This document shows positions 1-8,733 of a stretch of DNA of 64,000 nucleotides, one piece after another. Positions within the stretch are counted from its first letter, which is position 1. Every line of letters begins with the position of its first letter. Source of the stretch: Metallumcola ferriviriculae (GTDB lineage: Bacteria; Bacillota; JADQBR01); assembly GCF_035573695.1 (NCBI RefSeq), contig NZ_CP121694.1, positions 2,270,501 to 2,334,500 on the forward strand, written 5' to 3'. The notes beneath the pieces were generated by a model, which saw only the letters and a list, made by a program, of their open reading frames with translations, was not told the origin of the DNA and ran no database searches. A program made the position numbers and the translations under genes.

Positions 1-748
1 TTAAATTAAATAAAAACATCATCACAGGCATCATAGAGACCATAATATGATTGACATTAATGGCGGTGCCTGTCAGGTCTCCATTGGCACGATTGAAACG
101 AACACTTTCGTATTCTGATCGGTTAAAAGCTCGTATTACCCTGATGCCGGTCAGACTTTCTCTTAAGACACGGTTTAGTTTATCTAGCTTTACCTGCAAT
201 GCCTTAAACAATGGTAGCCCTTTCCGGGCAATAACAAAAATAGCGACGGAAAGCAGCGGAATGACAACCAGGATAATTATTGATAACTGCGCATCTTTGG
301 ATACAGCCATGATGACGCCACCAATAATCATCATCGGTGCGCTGATGACCATCCGCAGCATCAGCATCGTTACCTGTTGAACTTGCGTAATGTCATTTGT
401 AGTTCTAGTAATGAGAGAAGCAGTTCCTATCTTGTTAAATCCCTGCAGTGAAAAACTTTCAATGTGGGTAAAGACCTTATTTCTTAAAATTTTACCAAAC
501 CCGGTAGCGCTTTTCGCGGAAAGATAACTGGCGGCAATTGTGGCGACAGTCCCCCCTGCAGCTATAAACAGCATTACTACGCCAACCTTAAAAATGTAGC
601 GGGTATCGCCTTGCACTATGCCAATATCAACGATATCAGACATCAAGGTAGGCAGGTACAATTGAGATAGTGATTGGATAAATAGTAATATAAAGACCGC
701 AGTAATCGACAACGTGTATGGCTTCAGATACCTCGTTAATTTAAGCAT
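1..748 (-). CDS. ABC exporter half, transmembrane domain (partial, runs off window)
   Basis: This is the N-terminal part (about 249 residues) of an exporter-type ABC transporter half. It begins at ATG 748 after a GGAGATGATT ribosome binding site and is cut off by the window edge. The visible part is the six-helix ABC membrane domain: helix 1 near residues 12-32 (AVFILLFIQSLSQLYLPTL), then the intracellular coupling region with GFGKILRNKVF and SLITRTTNDITQVQQ, both typical of this domain. LRESLTGIRVIRAFNR is also characteristic. The nucleotide-binding domain would lie beyond base 1. Such halves are usually encoded in pairs behind a MarR-type regulator, and a possible MarR remnant lies just upstream. 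A multidrug or lipid exporter role is inferred from family only. Confidence 0.85.
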   Translation of the reverse strand, partial: MLKLTRYLKPYTLSITAVFILLFIQSLSQLYLPTLMSDIVDIGIVQGDTRYIFKVGVVMLFIAAGGTVATIAASYLSAKSATGFGKILRNKVFTHIESFSLQGFNKIGTASLITRTTNDITQVQQVTMLMLRMVISAPMMIIGGVIMAVSKDAQLSIIILVVIPLLSVAIFVIARKGLPLFKALQVKLDKLNRVLRESLTGIRVIRAFNRSEYESVRFNRANGDLTGTAINVNHIMVSMMPVMMFLFNL

Positions 749-787
749 CTTTTCTAATCATCTCCAGTCAAATCTGCTGTAATAGGT

Positions 788-1036
788 TTATTCAATCTGA
801 TTATCGCGGTCGTTGGCTTTTTCTAATGCACTTTGAAGCTGCTTTAAGCCCGTCATCAATTCTTTAACGCTGACCTCAGGCATTTGGGACATGATAGCCG
901 CTATCCGCTCGTGAACAATAGACTTTACATGACCAATCTGATGTTCCGCATCACCCTTGAGATACAGCCTTATATTATACCCATTATATTTCTCATTTAC
1001 AATAGCAATAACAGGAAAAAAACCGAGGTGAAATGC
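788..1036 (-). pseudogene. Possible MarR-family regulator remnant (C-terminal helices only)
   Basis: On the minus strand an open stretch of about 82 codons ends at TAA 788-790, 40 bp before the ABC transporter start. Its sequence (IGHVKSIVHERIAAIMSQM, then ELMTGLKQLQSALEKANDR) resembles the C-terminal dimerisation helices of MarR regulators, which commonly precede this type of ABC exporter. A TGA at 1037-1039 closes the frame, and no DNA-binding winged helix can be read upstream in any frame. I therefore read it as a decayed gene. The assignment rests on position and helix character, not on a strong motif, so it is tentative. Confidence 0.35.
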
Positions 1037-1327
1037 TCAATAGTTTGACCAATTGTTATATTTTGCAAAAATCAAGCATGTCAGCCACTAAATAACCAAT
1101 ATAGGTGCATCTACGAAATGCTCGGTGCGTTAACACACCGGGTTCACTGAGCAAAATTTTTTCTTCCATGGCATTACTGAGTTAATTATAATATAGCAAT
1201 TCCCGTGCCTGTCATTCCTAAATCCGTGTATTAAATAGGGCCCGTTTCGAAAAATGGCATGAAACTTGCTACATTATTAACAGATTAATGTTTCATGTTG
1301 TAAATCAAATTTTATAAGGAGGTAAAT

Positions 1328-2104
1328 ATGGTGAAGTATGAAAAGCTTATAGTGGAAAAACAGCCAGGTTTTGTTGTGGCAGTTATCAACAACCCCCCGG
1401 CCAACGCTTTAGGGCAGCCAGTTTTGCGGGACTTAAACAGCCTGTTAGACCAATGTTTTAGCGATGAGGAGGTCAGAGCCATCGTAATCACCGGCGCGGG
1501 AGAGAAACTGTTTTCAGCCGGAGCTGACATTAGCGAATTTTCTGCCATTCAGGATGGTAGTACGCCAAAAATCAGTGGCCATGATTTATTTTTGAAAATT
1601 GAAAACTATCCTAAACCTATTATTGCTGCTCTTCAAGGCAGCGCCTTCGGCGGCGGTAACGAATTGGCCATGAGCTGTCACCTACGAATTTTATCCGAAA
1701 CGGCAAAAATCGGCCTGCCAGAAGTGAAGTTAGGCATTATACCTGGTTGGGGCGGTACCCAGCGATTACCCAGATTGATTGGTAAAACCAAGGCCTTAGA
1801 AGTAATGATCACCGGAGACCCCTTAAGCGCTGGAGAGGCACTGAGCTATGGCTTGGTAAATATAGTTGTTGCTGCTGATAAAGTACTAGACGAAGCGAAA
1901 ACTTTGGCGGGAAAGCTGGCCAAAGGGGCTCCTATCGCCATTAGGGAAATATTAAAGGCCGTCACCCAAGGACTCAACACCACTATTGAGGAAGGCATCA
2001 AACTAGAACAGGGCGGTTCTGCCGTAGTATTTGCCAGTGAAGATGCCAAGGAAGGCGGTATGGCTTTCTTCCAGAAGAGGGCTCCCCAGTTTAAGGGTAA
2101 ATAA
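1328..2104 (+). CDS. Enoyl-CoA hydratase (crotonase family)
   Basis: A 258-residue crotonase-fold enzyme that probably hydrates 2-enoyl-CoA to 3-hydroxyacyl-CoA in fatty acid beta-oxidation. The start ATG 1328 follows AAGGAGG at 1316-1322. The first oxyanion-hole segment is SAGADI (about residues 63-68) and the second is GSAFGGGNEL (104-113). Both catalytic glutamates of true hydratases appear to be present: the E of GGGNEL (about 112) and the E of GLPEVKLG (about 132). GWGGTQRLPRLIG is also characteristic. It lies upstream of and co-directional with a thiolase (about 75 bp gap), a usual beta-oxidation pairing. It contrasts with the second crotonase gene in this window, which lacks both glutamates. 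Chain-length preference cannot be read from sequence. Confidence 0.9.
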   Translation: MVKYEKLIVEKQPGFVVAVINNPPANALGQPVLRDLNSLLDQCFSDEEVRAIVITGAGEKLFSAGADISEFSAIQDGSTPKISGHDLFLKIENYPKPIIAALQGSAFGGGNELAMSCHLRILSETAKIGLPEVKLGIIPGWGGTQRLPRLIGKTKALEVMITGDPLSAGEALSYGLVNIVVAADKVLDEAKTLAGKLAKGAPIAIREILKAVTQGLNTTIEEGIKLEQGGSAVVFASEDAKEGGMAFFQKRAPQFKGK

Positions 2105-2178
2105 ATTTGCTGAAGTCTAAGGAAATTACTTGGCACTAGCTTAAGTTAAATTAAAATGAAATGAGGTATCACTATAAA

Positions 2179-3351
2179 ATGAAGGAATGTGTAATAATAG
2201 ACGGTGTCCGAACAGCCAATGGACGGGCGCATAAAGATAAAGGGTGGTTTAGAAACAAACGTCCGGATGAGCTATTGACCTCAGTATATAGCGGGTTGTT
2301 TGAAAGAAATAAACAAATCAGTCCCGAAGAGGTAGAAGCCGTATTTATCGGCTCTGCTGCCCAGGTGGGCATGCAAAACGATATTGGCCGGCTTGCCTGG
2401 CTTGCTGGCGGTTTCCCGGAAAATGTAGCGGCAAATACTATCTGCCAGCAATGTCCTTCAGGAATGTCTGCCATTGAACATGCTGCAAGAGCTATTATGG
2501 CAGGTGAGGGTGACATCTATATCGCCGGTGGCGTAGAAGATATGCTTCATGTTCCTATGGGTATGGCTTTGGACCTCCCGCCCAGACTGGCACAGCGTTA
2601 TAACCCTAACGATATTCCTATGGGTCCTACTGCGGAAAAGGTCGCGGAACAATGGAATGTATCCAGTGAAGACATGATGCAGATGGCTTATTACAGTCAC
2701 AAAAATTCGGCCGCGGCTCGGGATGCAGGTAAGTTTGGTAACGAAATTATCCCAGTGGAAGGTGAAAAAGAAGACGGAACGAAATTCATGGTTGAGCATG
2801 ACCAATGGATTCGCGATAATATCTCTATAGACGGAATGGCCGGTATGAAGTCGCCCTTTAAGCCGGATGGTGTGGTTACTGCTGCACTTTCATCGCCTCT
2901 TACTGCCGGAGCATGCGCCCTTATCTTAATGAGCAGAGAAAAAGCCGATGAGCTAGGATTGGCTTATCATCTGAAATATAAAGCCGGCGCTATGGCTGGT
3001 TGTGACCCTACCATAATGGGAATTGGGCCTATATACGCAGTAAAGAAACTTTTTGAAAGAACAGGACTAACTGCGGATGATATCGATGTGGTAGAGATTA
3101 ACGAAGCATTTGCTAGCCAATCCTTGGCTTCACTGCGGGAGCTTGGTATTGAGGAAAATGCTCCCTTTAAAAGAACCAATCTTTGGGGAGGCGCCCTGGC
3201 ATTGGGTCATCCTTTGGGTGAATCCGGGGCCAGGATCGTAATCACGTTAAACAATATTATGAAAACCGATATGCCTGAAGCAAAATACGGCTTGGCAACA
3301 CTATGCGGCGGCTTTGGCAACGCCAATGCCACCCTTTGGGAGAAAGTATAA
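2179..3351 (+). CDS. Acetyl-CoA acetyltransferase / 3-ketoacyl-CoA thiolase
   Basis: Thiolase of about 390 residues, which cleaves 3-ketoacyl-CoA with CoA (beta-oxidation) or condenses two acetyl-CoA. The open frame extends to an ATG at 2161, but ATG 2179 is the better start: the protein then begins MKECVIIDGVRTANGRA as thiolases do, with a TGAGGT sequence about 11 bases upstream. The nucleophilic cysteine sits in CPSGMSAIEHA, the catalytic histidine in HPLGESGAR and the second cysteine in CGGFGNA near the C-terminus. Its length is normal for the family. It follows the enoyl-CoA hydratase and ends just before an intrinsic terminator shared with the convergent acyl-CoA ligase gene. Confidence 0.93.
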   Translation: MKECVIIDGVRTANGRAHKDKGWFRNKRPDELLTSVYSGLFERNKQISPEEVEAVFIGSAAQVGMQNDIGRLAWLAGGFPENVAANTICQQCPSGMSAIEHAARAIMAGEGDIYIAGGVEDMLHVPMGMALDLPPRLAQRYNPNDIPMGPTAEKVAEQWNVSSEDMMQMAYYSHKNSAAARDAGKFGNEIIPVEGEKEDGTKFMVEHDQWIRDNISIDGMAGMKSPFKPDGVVTAALSSPLTAGACALILMSREKADELGLAYHLKYKAGAMAGCDPTIMGIGPIYAVKKLFERTGLTADDIDVVEINEAFASQSLASLRELGIEENAPFKRTNLWGGALALGHPLGESGARIVITLNNIMKTDMPEAKYGLATLCGGFGNANATLWEKV

Positions 3352-3398
3352 TTACCCTAAAGTGCGGACTTTTAAAACTAAAGGTGAAGCAGATAAGA

Positions 3399-3431
3399 AA
3401 AACCCGACAGGTTTGCCCCGTCGGGTTTTAT
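3399..3431. terminator. Bidirectional intrinsic terminator
   Basis: AACCCGAC (3401-3408) pairs with GTCGGGTT (3420-3427), with an A-rich run before and a T-rich run after. It lies between the convergent thiolase and acyl-CoA ligase genes and can serve both. Confidence 0.85.
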
Positions 3432-3439
3432 TTATGGGG

Positions 3440-5074
3440 TTATGCTTTCTTTTCCTGCTCCAACTTTGCCTTCTCTTCTTCAATCAGCTTGCGGCGCAGC
3501 AGCTTGCCTACTGTGGTTTTAGGTAGTTCGTCCCTAAATTCCACTTTTTTCGGTACTTTATATGGTGCCAGCCGCTCTTTGCAGAAATCAATCAATTCCT
3601 CTCCTGTACAGGTTTCTCCCTGTTTTAAAACAACAAAGGCCTTTACCGTTTCCCCGCGGTAAGTGTCAGGAACTCCCGCTACTACAACTTCTTGAACTTT
3701 GGGGTGTTCAAAGAGTACTTCTTCAATTTCCCTAGGATAAATATTGTAGCCACTGGCAATGATCATATCTTTTTTTCGGTCAACAATATAAAAATAGCCA
3801 TCTTCGTCCATTTTACCCATATCGCCAGTAAATAAGAACCCATTACGCAGTGTTTTCTCTGTTTGTTCCGGCATATTCCAGTAGCCCTTCATCACCTGGG
3901 GACCCTTTATAACTAGTTCACCCACTTCCCCTATTGGCAGGAAGTCACCACTTTCCGAGTTCACAATGGCTGCATCCGTACCCGGGAAGGGAATACCAAT
4001 ACTGCCAGGTTTACCGTCACCAAATATTGGGTTGCAATGCGTAGTGGGTGACGATTCCGACAAGCCGTATCCTTCACCTATCTCCGATTCAGTTCCTTCT
4101 AATAACTTTTCGAATTTAAGCAGTACATCAACCGGCATTGGCGCCCCGCCCGAGTTGTACACCATTACATTGGTCGCGTCTTTAAAATCAGGATGATTTA
4201 ACAAGGCGATGAACATGGTAGGAACACCAGGGAAAAAAGTCGGTTTGTAATCCTTGATAATTTTAGCTATCTCAGCAGGGTCGAACCGAGGAACTAGAAT
4301 CAAAGTAGTTCCCGCTGCCATGGCTAAGTTCATACAGGATGACATGCCGTAGACATGAAAGAAAGGCAAAACTGCAAGAGTAAGCTGTTTCTTTTCATCG
4401 CCAATAAAGAAATGGTCGGTCTGTTGAGAATTAGCGTAGAGATTAAAGTGGGTTAACATGGCACCCTTAGAAACCCCGGTAGTACCCCCAGTATATTGTA
4501 AAACAGCTAAATCTTCTTCGGGGTTGATATCAATTTTAGGGGGTTCCGGTCGGTCTTTAGCATAGAAATCTGGAAACCAAAGAGTATCATCAGGCATAGT
4601 TTCCGGCTTACCCGCAAATCCAGTGAGAATGACCTTCTCCAACGCTGTATTATCTCGAATATTCTTAACCCGGAAATAAAGGTCATTTAGAGTAATTATC
4701 ATATTAGACCCTGAGTCGTTTACCTGATGTTCAATTTCTCTTTCAACATACATCGGGTTAGTATTGACAACAATACCACCTAAACTGAGAATGGCGTAAT
4801 ACGCGATAACAAAGTCAGGACAGTTAGGCAGCATTACAGCAATCCGGTCACCCTTACATACCCCGATATCGTAAAATACTGATGCTGCTCTTTTGACACA
4901 TGCCGCCAGTTGTGCATAGGACACCTCATGACCATAAAAAATCAATGCAGTTTTGTGAGGGTTTTTTTGACTGGAGCGAAATAATAAACTTGGCAATGCT
5001 GTGGGTTCAAGCTTGATGTCCCAATTTACTCCCGCTTGCTCATACTCTTTTAGATAGGGTTTTTGAAAACTCAT
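3440..5074 (-). CDS. Long-chain-fatty-acid--CoA ligase (AMP-forming)
   Basis: An adenylate-forming acyl-CoA synthetase of 544 residues that activates fatty acids to acyl-CoA via an acyl-AMP intermediate. ATG 5074 is chosen over the longer frame (5098) because GGAGGT (5081-5086) is placed correctly for it. Family motifs are all present: the phosphate-binding loop YTGGTTGVSKGAMLTH, the adenine-binding GYGLSESSP, the hinge region FTGDMGKMDEDGYFYIVDRK, and the C-terminal catalytic lysine in LPKTTVGKLLRR. It is convergent with the hydratase/thiolase pair and probably supplies substrates to the same pathway. Chain length is inferred from overall resemblance to FadD-type enzymes; a medium-chain or aryl acid substrate is possible. 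Confidence 0.92.
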   Translation of the reverse strand: MSFQKPYLKEYEQAGVNWDIKLEPTALPSLLFRSSQKNPHKTALIFYGHEVSYAQLAACVKRAASVFYDIGVCKGDRIAVMLPNCPDFVIAYYAILSLGGIVVNTNPMYVEREIEHQVNDSGSNMIITLNDLYFRVKNIRDNTALEKVILTGFAGKPETMPDDTLWFPDFYAKDRPEPPKIDINPEEDLAVLQYTGGTTGVSKGAMLTHFNLYANSQQTDHFFIGDEKKQLTLAVLPFFHVYGMSSCMNLAMAAGTTLILVPRFDPAEIAKIIKDYKPTFFPGVPTMFIALLNHPDFKDATNVMVYNSGGAPMPVDVLLKFEKLLEGTESEIGEGYGLSESSPTTHCNPIFGDGKPGSIGIPFPGTDAAIVNSESGDFLPIGEVGELVIKGPQVMKGYWNMPEQTEKTLRNGFLFTGDMGKMDEDGYFYIVDRKKDMIIASGYNIYPREIEEVLFEHPKVQEVVVAGVPDTYRGETVKAFVVLKQGETCTGEELIDFCKERLAPYKVPKKVEFRDELPKTTVGKLLRRKLIEEEKAKLEQEKKA

Positions 5075-5335
5075 TGAAGCACCTCCATTTTTAAACAAAT
5101 AAACACAACCATCGACATTAGTATTTCAATTGTGACTATTCTAATAATTGGTGCTGCATCCCTCCCCTTACTCAGGCCTTTAAATCCCGTGTATATCCAA
5201 TGATGATATTCCATTTATGAATAAACGTCGTCGACACACAGCAAAAATGTTTTTTTATAATTCTGAATATTAGAGATCTATGCAAATATCATTTGCTTTT
5301 ATTTCAAATGAATATGCAAATGAATATGAAATTGT
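5075..5335. other. Intergenic region without a recognised gene
   Basis: AT-rich stretch upstream of the acyl-CoA ligase and downstream of the DUF362 gene. Apart from the ligase ribosome binding site and the terminator that follows at 5336, I see no coding signature, repeat or structured element. It presumably carries the ligase promoter, but no convincing -35/-10 pair stands out. Confidence 0.5.
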
Positions 5336-5369
5336 AAGAAGCTTCTCTCCTCTTGGAGAGGAGCTTCTT
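5336..5369 (-). terminator. Intrinsic terminator of the DUF362 gene
   Basis: AAGAAGCT-CTCTCC pairs with GGAGAG-AGCTTCTT around a TCTT loop, just downstream of the DUF362 stop codon on the minus strand. The following T-run is weak, so termination efficiency is uncertain. Confidence 0.65.
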
Positions 5370-5381
5370 GATTATTGTCTG

Positions 5382-6674
5382 TTACACTTTAAACAATTCC
5401 AAATCAAATCCGTCCTCGGGCTTATAGCGGTTAAATAGATAGTGACGATATTTGACATATTCATTGTAATCGCAGGCAATTCCTTCTTCATTCATTGCCT
5501 TTTCAAACTCTTCTAAATCTGGCGGGCACCCTTTGATGGCGATTGCTTTATTTATATTGGGGTTGTCTTTGTTCAAGGAATAGGGGCACTTACCGAAAAG
5601 AACCGTCTTATCAAAGCCAGGTGACGCTTCCTGTACCTTGCCACTAAGCACTTCAACGTTAGGGAATGGCTCACCCTTATACGCTGACATGAACATGATC
5701 AGCAGCGGATTAAACAACATCGAACATCCCGTGCACATGGTACTGTCATATTTACGTAGTGCCAGGCCCGTAATGCCGCGTTTCTCGAAACCTGCCGGCC
5801 CAGTGTTAGCTTCAGTCCACTCCCAATCGAAATCGAGGAAAGTGCTGTTTTCTTCTACCTTCTCTCCCCTCACGTCAATGTCATTGATGTCTAAGCTGCC
5901 ACCATTGCGACTGCTGAAGTAAACCAGGTGCTCTACTTCTTTTGCTGGATAACCCAGTAATGCCGCACCTACCACATCTGCTGCAAATGTATCACGAGAT
6001 GCCACCAAGAGATTTAACCTTTCGGCCTTTCCAGTTGGTCCTGGTCCCTTCGCCATCCCAAATACCCCGTCAATAATGGTCAGAGCCACCGGCAGTTTTT
6101 CGATAATGTGGGGGAAAATGTTACTTAGGTCAGTATCCTTATTATGACAGAACATCTTAGATTTTCGATTAATTACACCCTTGAAGTTTTTTATCCCCAA
6201 TGAAACCTTCGTCTGATTATGTGTCTTCAACACTGGGACATTGATAATTTTGTCGGCTTGCAGTACTTTCTCAGCGATGGAAAGTTCGTATCCGTCACAG
6301 TCAATTTTACTGAACTTTTCCTCGTTAAAGTCAACTAATTTGACACCATACTTTTCGGCTAGAACATCATATCCTAATTCTTTATACATGGCCTGTCCGA
6401 TAGTCTTAGGAACCATTAATGGTGCTTCACCAATAGTTAGGTCATTAAATCCTTCTTCTGACAAGATTTTAACCAGCGCTGACATAATAGCAGATGTTGC
6501 TACTACACCATAAGGAGGAAACGGCAGGTCAAAATCCCACGATACCAAATTAGGCTTAATTAATATTTTATCTCTCTTCCTCAGTCCCTCTAGCCCACAG
6601 CTTAAGTCTAATGCCTGGCGTAAAGATCGGTATGCATCTTCAAATTTAACCACAGAAACAATAGGTTTTGTCAT
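5382..6674 (-). CDS. DUF362 domain-containing protein
   Basis: A 430-residue protein that opens with the DUF362 pattern: an early KILIKPNLV segment, ADKIINVPVLKTHNQTKVS and SLGIKNFKGVI in the middle. These proteins are common in anaerobes and many carry iron-sulfur domains. This one has no ferredoxin repeat but keeps a C-terminal cysteine set (MCTGCSMLFNPLL, GKCPYSL, KGCPPD) that could bind metal. The start MTKPIVSVV follows an AGGTGTCG sequence. It is the first gene of a run of co-directional acyl-CoA genes (DUF362, monooxygenase, thioesterase, acyl-CoA dehydrogenase and crotonase all lie on this strand). A redox role beside beta-oxidation is inferred from context; no reaction is established. 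Confidence 0.8.
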   Translation of the reverse strand: MTKPIVSVVKFEDAYRSLRQALDLSCGLEGLRKRDKILIKPNLVSWDFDLPFPPYGVVATSAIMSALVKILSEEGFNDLTIGEAPLMVPKTIGQAMYKELGYDVLAEKYGVKLVDFNEEKFSKIDCDGYELSIAEKVLQADKIINVPVLKTHNQTKVSLGIKNFKGVINRKSKMFCHNKDTDLSNIFPHIIEKLPVALTIIDGVFGMAKGPGPTGKAERLNLLVASRDTFAADVVGAALLGYPAKEVEHLVYFSSRNGGSLDINDIDVRGEKVEENSTFLDFDWEWTEANTGPAGFEKRGITGLALRKYDSTMCTGCSMLFNPLLIMFMSAYKGEPFPNVEVLSGKVQEASPGFDKTVLFGKCPYSLNKDNPNINKAIAIKGCPPDLEEFEKAMNEEGIACDYNEYVKYRHYLFNRYKPEDGFDLELFKV

Positions 6675-6758
6675 TGTAGTACGACACCTCCACTATTAAT
6701 TATTCTTATAAAATCAAATATACCAATGCTATGTGAACAATTCGAAACCCCCAGCAGA

Positions 6759-7049
6759 CTACTTAATTTCTTTAAGCATTTGAATATCAACAGGTTCCGC
6801 CAATAATTCTTTAAATTTTCCAGCGGCTAGTTTATAATGTGCACTTTGGCTGTGGTTATTTAAAGCATCGCGGTCCGTATACTTTTCAACCAGAATAATT
6901 TCTGTCGGGTCTTTAATTGAAACATGCGGCAAATACATTATGCACCCTTCCTCTTTCTGCTTCACCTCTTCTGCAAGTAGAGAACAAGCCTCTGCTAATA
7001 GGGTTTCTTTCCCGGGCTGTGCCTTTAATTTAGCGACCAATGTTATCAT
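6759..7049 (-). CDS. Antibiotic biosynthesis monooxygenase (ABM)-fold protein, YgiN-like
   Basis: A 96-residue ferredoxin-like ABM-fold protein. MITLVAKLKAQPGKE at the N-terminus, the central EEGCIMYLPHVS and IILVEKYTDRDALNNHSQS match the usual pattern of small putative quinol monooxygenases. The final region (YKLAAGKFKELLAEPVDI) completes the dimeric barrel. Such proteins are cofactorless, and in many cases their substrates are unknown. It lies 25 bp after the thioesterase gene on the same strand, so it is probably part of the acyl-CoA operon, though its function there is unclear. Confidence 0.8.
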   Translation of the reverse strand: MITLVAKLKAQPGKETLLAEACSLLAEEVKQKEEGCIMYLPHVSIKDPTEIILVEKYTDRDALNNHSQSAHYKLAAGKFKELLAEPVDIQMLKEIK

Positions 7050-7074
7050 AGAATCAATCCTTTCTTTTTTAAAA

Positions 7075-7506
7075 TTAAGACTGGAAGACCTTTGGTACAG
7101 GTCTAGTAATTGCTTTGGTCACTCGGGCTTCGGCGATCAAATTTACATCATAATCTGTAACCTCCACATTTATGAACGCAAGCCTCCGAGTGCGCTTAGC
7201 GACCTTGGCTTTATATAAAATAGGGCCATTGCGGGTTCCTTTATATATGCTGCAATGAATATCAATAGTTACTGCGAATTCATCCTCGCAAAGAATTGAA
7301 CCAATAGCTGAAAAGGCAGCAACATCTGCTGCCAAGTAAACCACTCCCCCATGCAGACTTCCTGCCGGGTTCAATGTGCTGCCCTGAACTGGCATTGATA
7401 GTAGCGCTTCACCATTTTCAATTTTTTCAATATTAAGCCCCAAAAACTTATGCAAAGATGCTTCTTCGATGTTTTTCTTGTAGGTGTATGCTCTGTCAGC
7501 GTCCAA
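7075..7506 (-). CDS. PaaI-type hotdog thioesterase
   Basis: A 143-residue single hotdog-domain protein. TTG 7506 follows CAGGAGGGG and is the likely start. The segment NPAGSLHGGVVYLAADVAAF contains the HGG motif on the central hotdog helix that defines PaaI-type thioesterases, and TIDIHCSIYKG and RTRRLAFINVEV form the later strands. It probably hydrolyses aryl- or acyl-CoA esters, recycling CoA when the pathway stalls. It sits between the acyl-CoA dehydrogenase (30 bp upstream) and the ABM protein in one co-directional cluster, which supports a housekeeping role in acyl-CoA turnover. Confidence 0.85.
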   Translation of the reverse strand: MDADRAYTYKKNIEEASLHKFLGLNIEKIENGEALLSMPVQGSTLNPAGSLHGGVVYLAADVAAFSAIGSILCEDEFAVTIDIHCSIYKGTRNGPILYKAKVAKRTRRLAFINVEVTDYDVNLIAEARVTKAITRPVPKVFQS

Positions 7507-7536
7507 AAATAAAACCCCTCCTGTAAATTGGATGAA

Positions 7537-8676
7537 TTAAAATAACCGTCTGGCGATGGTCATTTTTTCTGCTTCTTTGGCCCCCTCATAGATTTCCAAT
7601 ATTTTAGCATCGCGGTAAAACCTTTGTACATCATATTCATCGATATAGCCATAACCACCGTGCAGCTGGAGGGCTTTATCCACCACCCACACAGCAGTCT
7701 CTCCAGAATAATACTTAGCCATTGCGTTTAAGGAAGGATCCAACGCCCCATTATCCGCAGTCCAGGCTGCCTTATAAGTAATGGTTCGGGCCAACTCCAC
7801 CCGGGTAGCCATTTCTGCTAATTGAAACTGAATGCCTTGATTGGCAGCCAGCGGCTGCCCAAAAGTCTTTCTTTCCTGAACATATTGAACGGTTTTATCC
7901 AACGCCCCTTGAGCTAGTCCCACTCCCTGTGAAGCTACCATAATCCGGGTCATGTCAAAGAAATGCATTAACTGATAAAAACCTCGGCCTTCTTTACCAA
8001 TCAGGTTTTCCTGAGGAACACGGACATCTTCGAAAACAATTTCTGCGGTGTCAGAAGCACGAATGCCCATTTTCCCCTTAATCTTAATTCTCTTAATTCC
8101 CGCGCTGTTTGCATCTACAATGATGAGACTGTGACGTTGGGTCCTCTTCTCTGCTTCGGGATTGGTAACGCATAATACTGCCATGTAATCAGACACCGTG
8201 CCGTTAGTAATAAACATCTTACTACCGTTGATAATATAATCATTCCCGTCTTTGTCAGCTCGAGTGCTGGTGCCGGCAACATCTGTTCCGGCATTAGGTT
8301 CAGTATATGCACCGGCAAAAATAATCTCACCATTGACCAGGGCCGGTAAATACCGCTGTTTCTGTTCCTCTGAACCGTACAGAAGAATGTTTTCTGCACC
8401 AAATGTTGCAGCGGTTACCACCAGTCCTAAGCCCATATCAATTCGTGACAACTGTTCCGTAATTATGGCGGTTTCGATCCATCCTCCGCCCACACCGCCA
8501 TACCTTTCCGGTACAATAACGCCAACCAAGCCCACCTCACATGCTTTCGCCCATACTTCTCTGGGATACTTCTCTTCCCTGTCACACTCCTGCGCTATGG
8601 GCTCAAACTCATTCTTTGCAAATTTATACGCCATGTCTTGAAGTGCTGTTTGTTCTTCACTAAATTCAAAATTCAT
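7537..8676 (-). CDS. Acyl-CoA dehydrogenase
   Basis: FAD-dependent acyl-CoA dehydrogenase (379 residues) that introduces the 2,3 double bond into acyl-CoA and passes electrons to ETF. ATG 8676 is preferred over the longer frame because GGAGGGGAG lies 5-12 bases upstream. Motifs include FAGAYTEPNAGTDVAGTSTR (substrate/FAD binding), the MGIRASDTAEIVFEDV segment, and the C-terminal QLHGGYGYIDEYDVQRFYRD followed by ILEIYEGAKE, whose glutamate is at the catalytic base position of short- and medium-chain enzymes. ETF genes are not in this window. It lies in the cluster with the thioesterase and PaaG-like crotonase. Confidence 0.93.
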   Translation of the reverse strand: MNFEFSEEQTALQDMAYKFAKNEFEPIAQECDREEKYPREVWAKACEVGLVGVIVPERYGGVGGGWIETAIITEQLSRIDMGLGLVVTAATFGAENILLYGSEEQKQRYLPALVNGEIIFAGAYTEPNAGTDVAGTSTRADKDGNDYIINGSKMFITNGTVSDYMAVLCVTNPEAEKRTQRHSLIIVDANSAGIKRIKIKGKMGIRASDTAEIVFEDVRVPQENLIGKEGRGFYQLMHFFDMTRIMVASQGVGLAQGALDKTVQYVQERKTFGQPLAANQGIQFQLAEMATRVELARTITYKAAWTADNGALDPSLNAMAKYYSGETAVWVVDKALQLHGGYGYIDEYDVQRFYRDAKILEIYEGAKEAEKMTIARRLF

Positions 8677-8733
8677 GGTTCTCCCCTCCAAAAGAAATTT
8701 CCTTGTAATTTCTTTGCCTCTAAAATTACGGCC

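Noticed and set aside
1056-1169. A 37-residue frame (MEEKILLSEPGVLTHRAF...) on the minus strand upstream of the MarR remnant.
   Set aside because: No ribosome site, no recognisable family and no link in frame with the remnant.
2161-2178. Thiolase start at ATG 2161.
   Set aside because: The extra six residues are not part of the family start, and the TGAGGT site fits ATG 2179 better.
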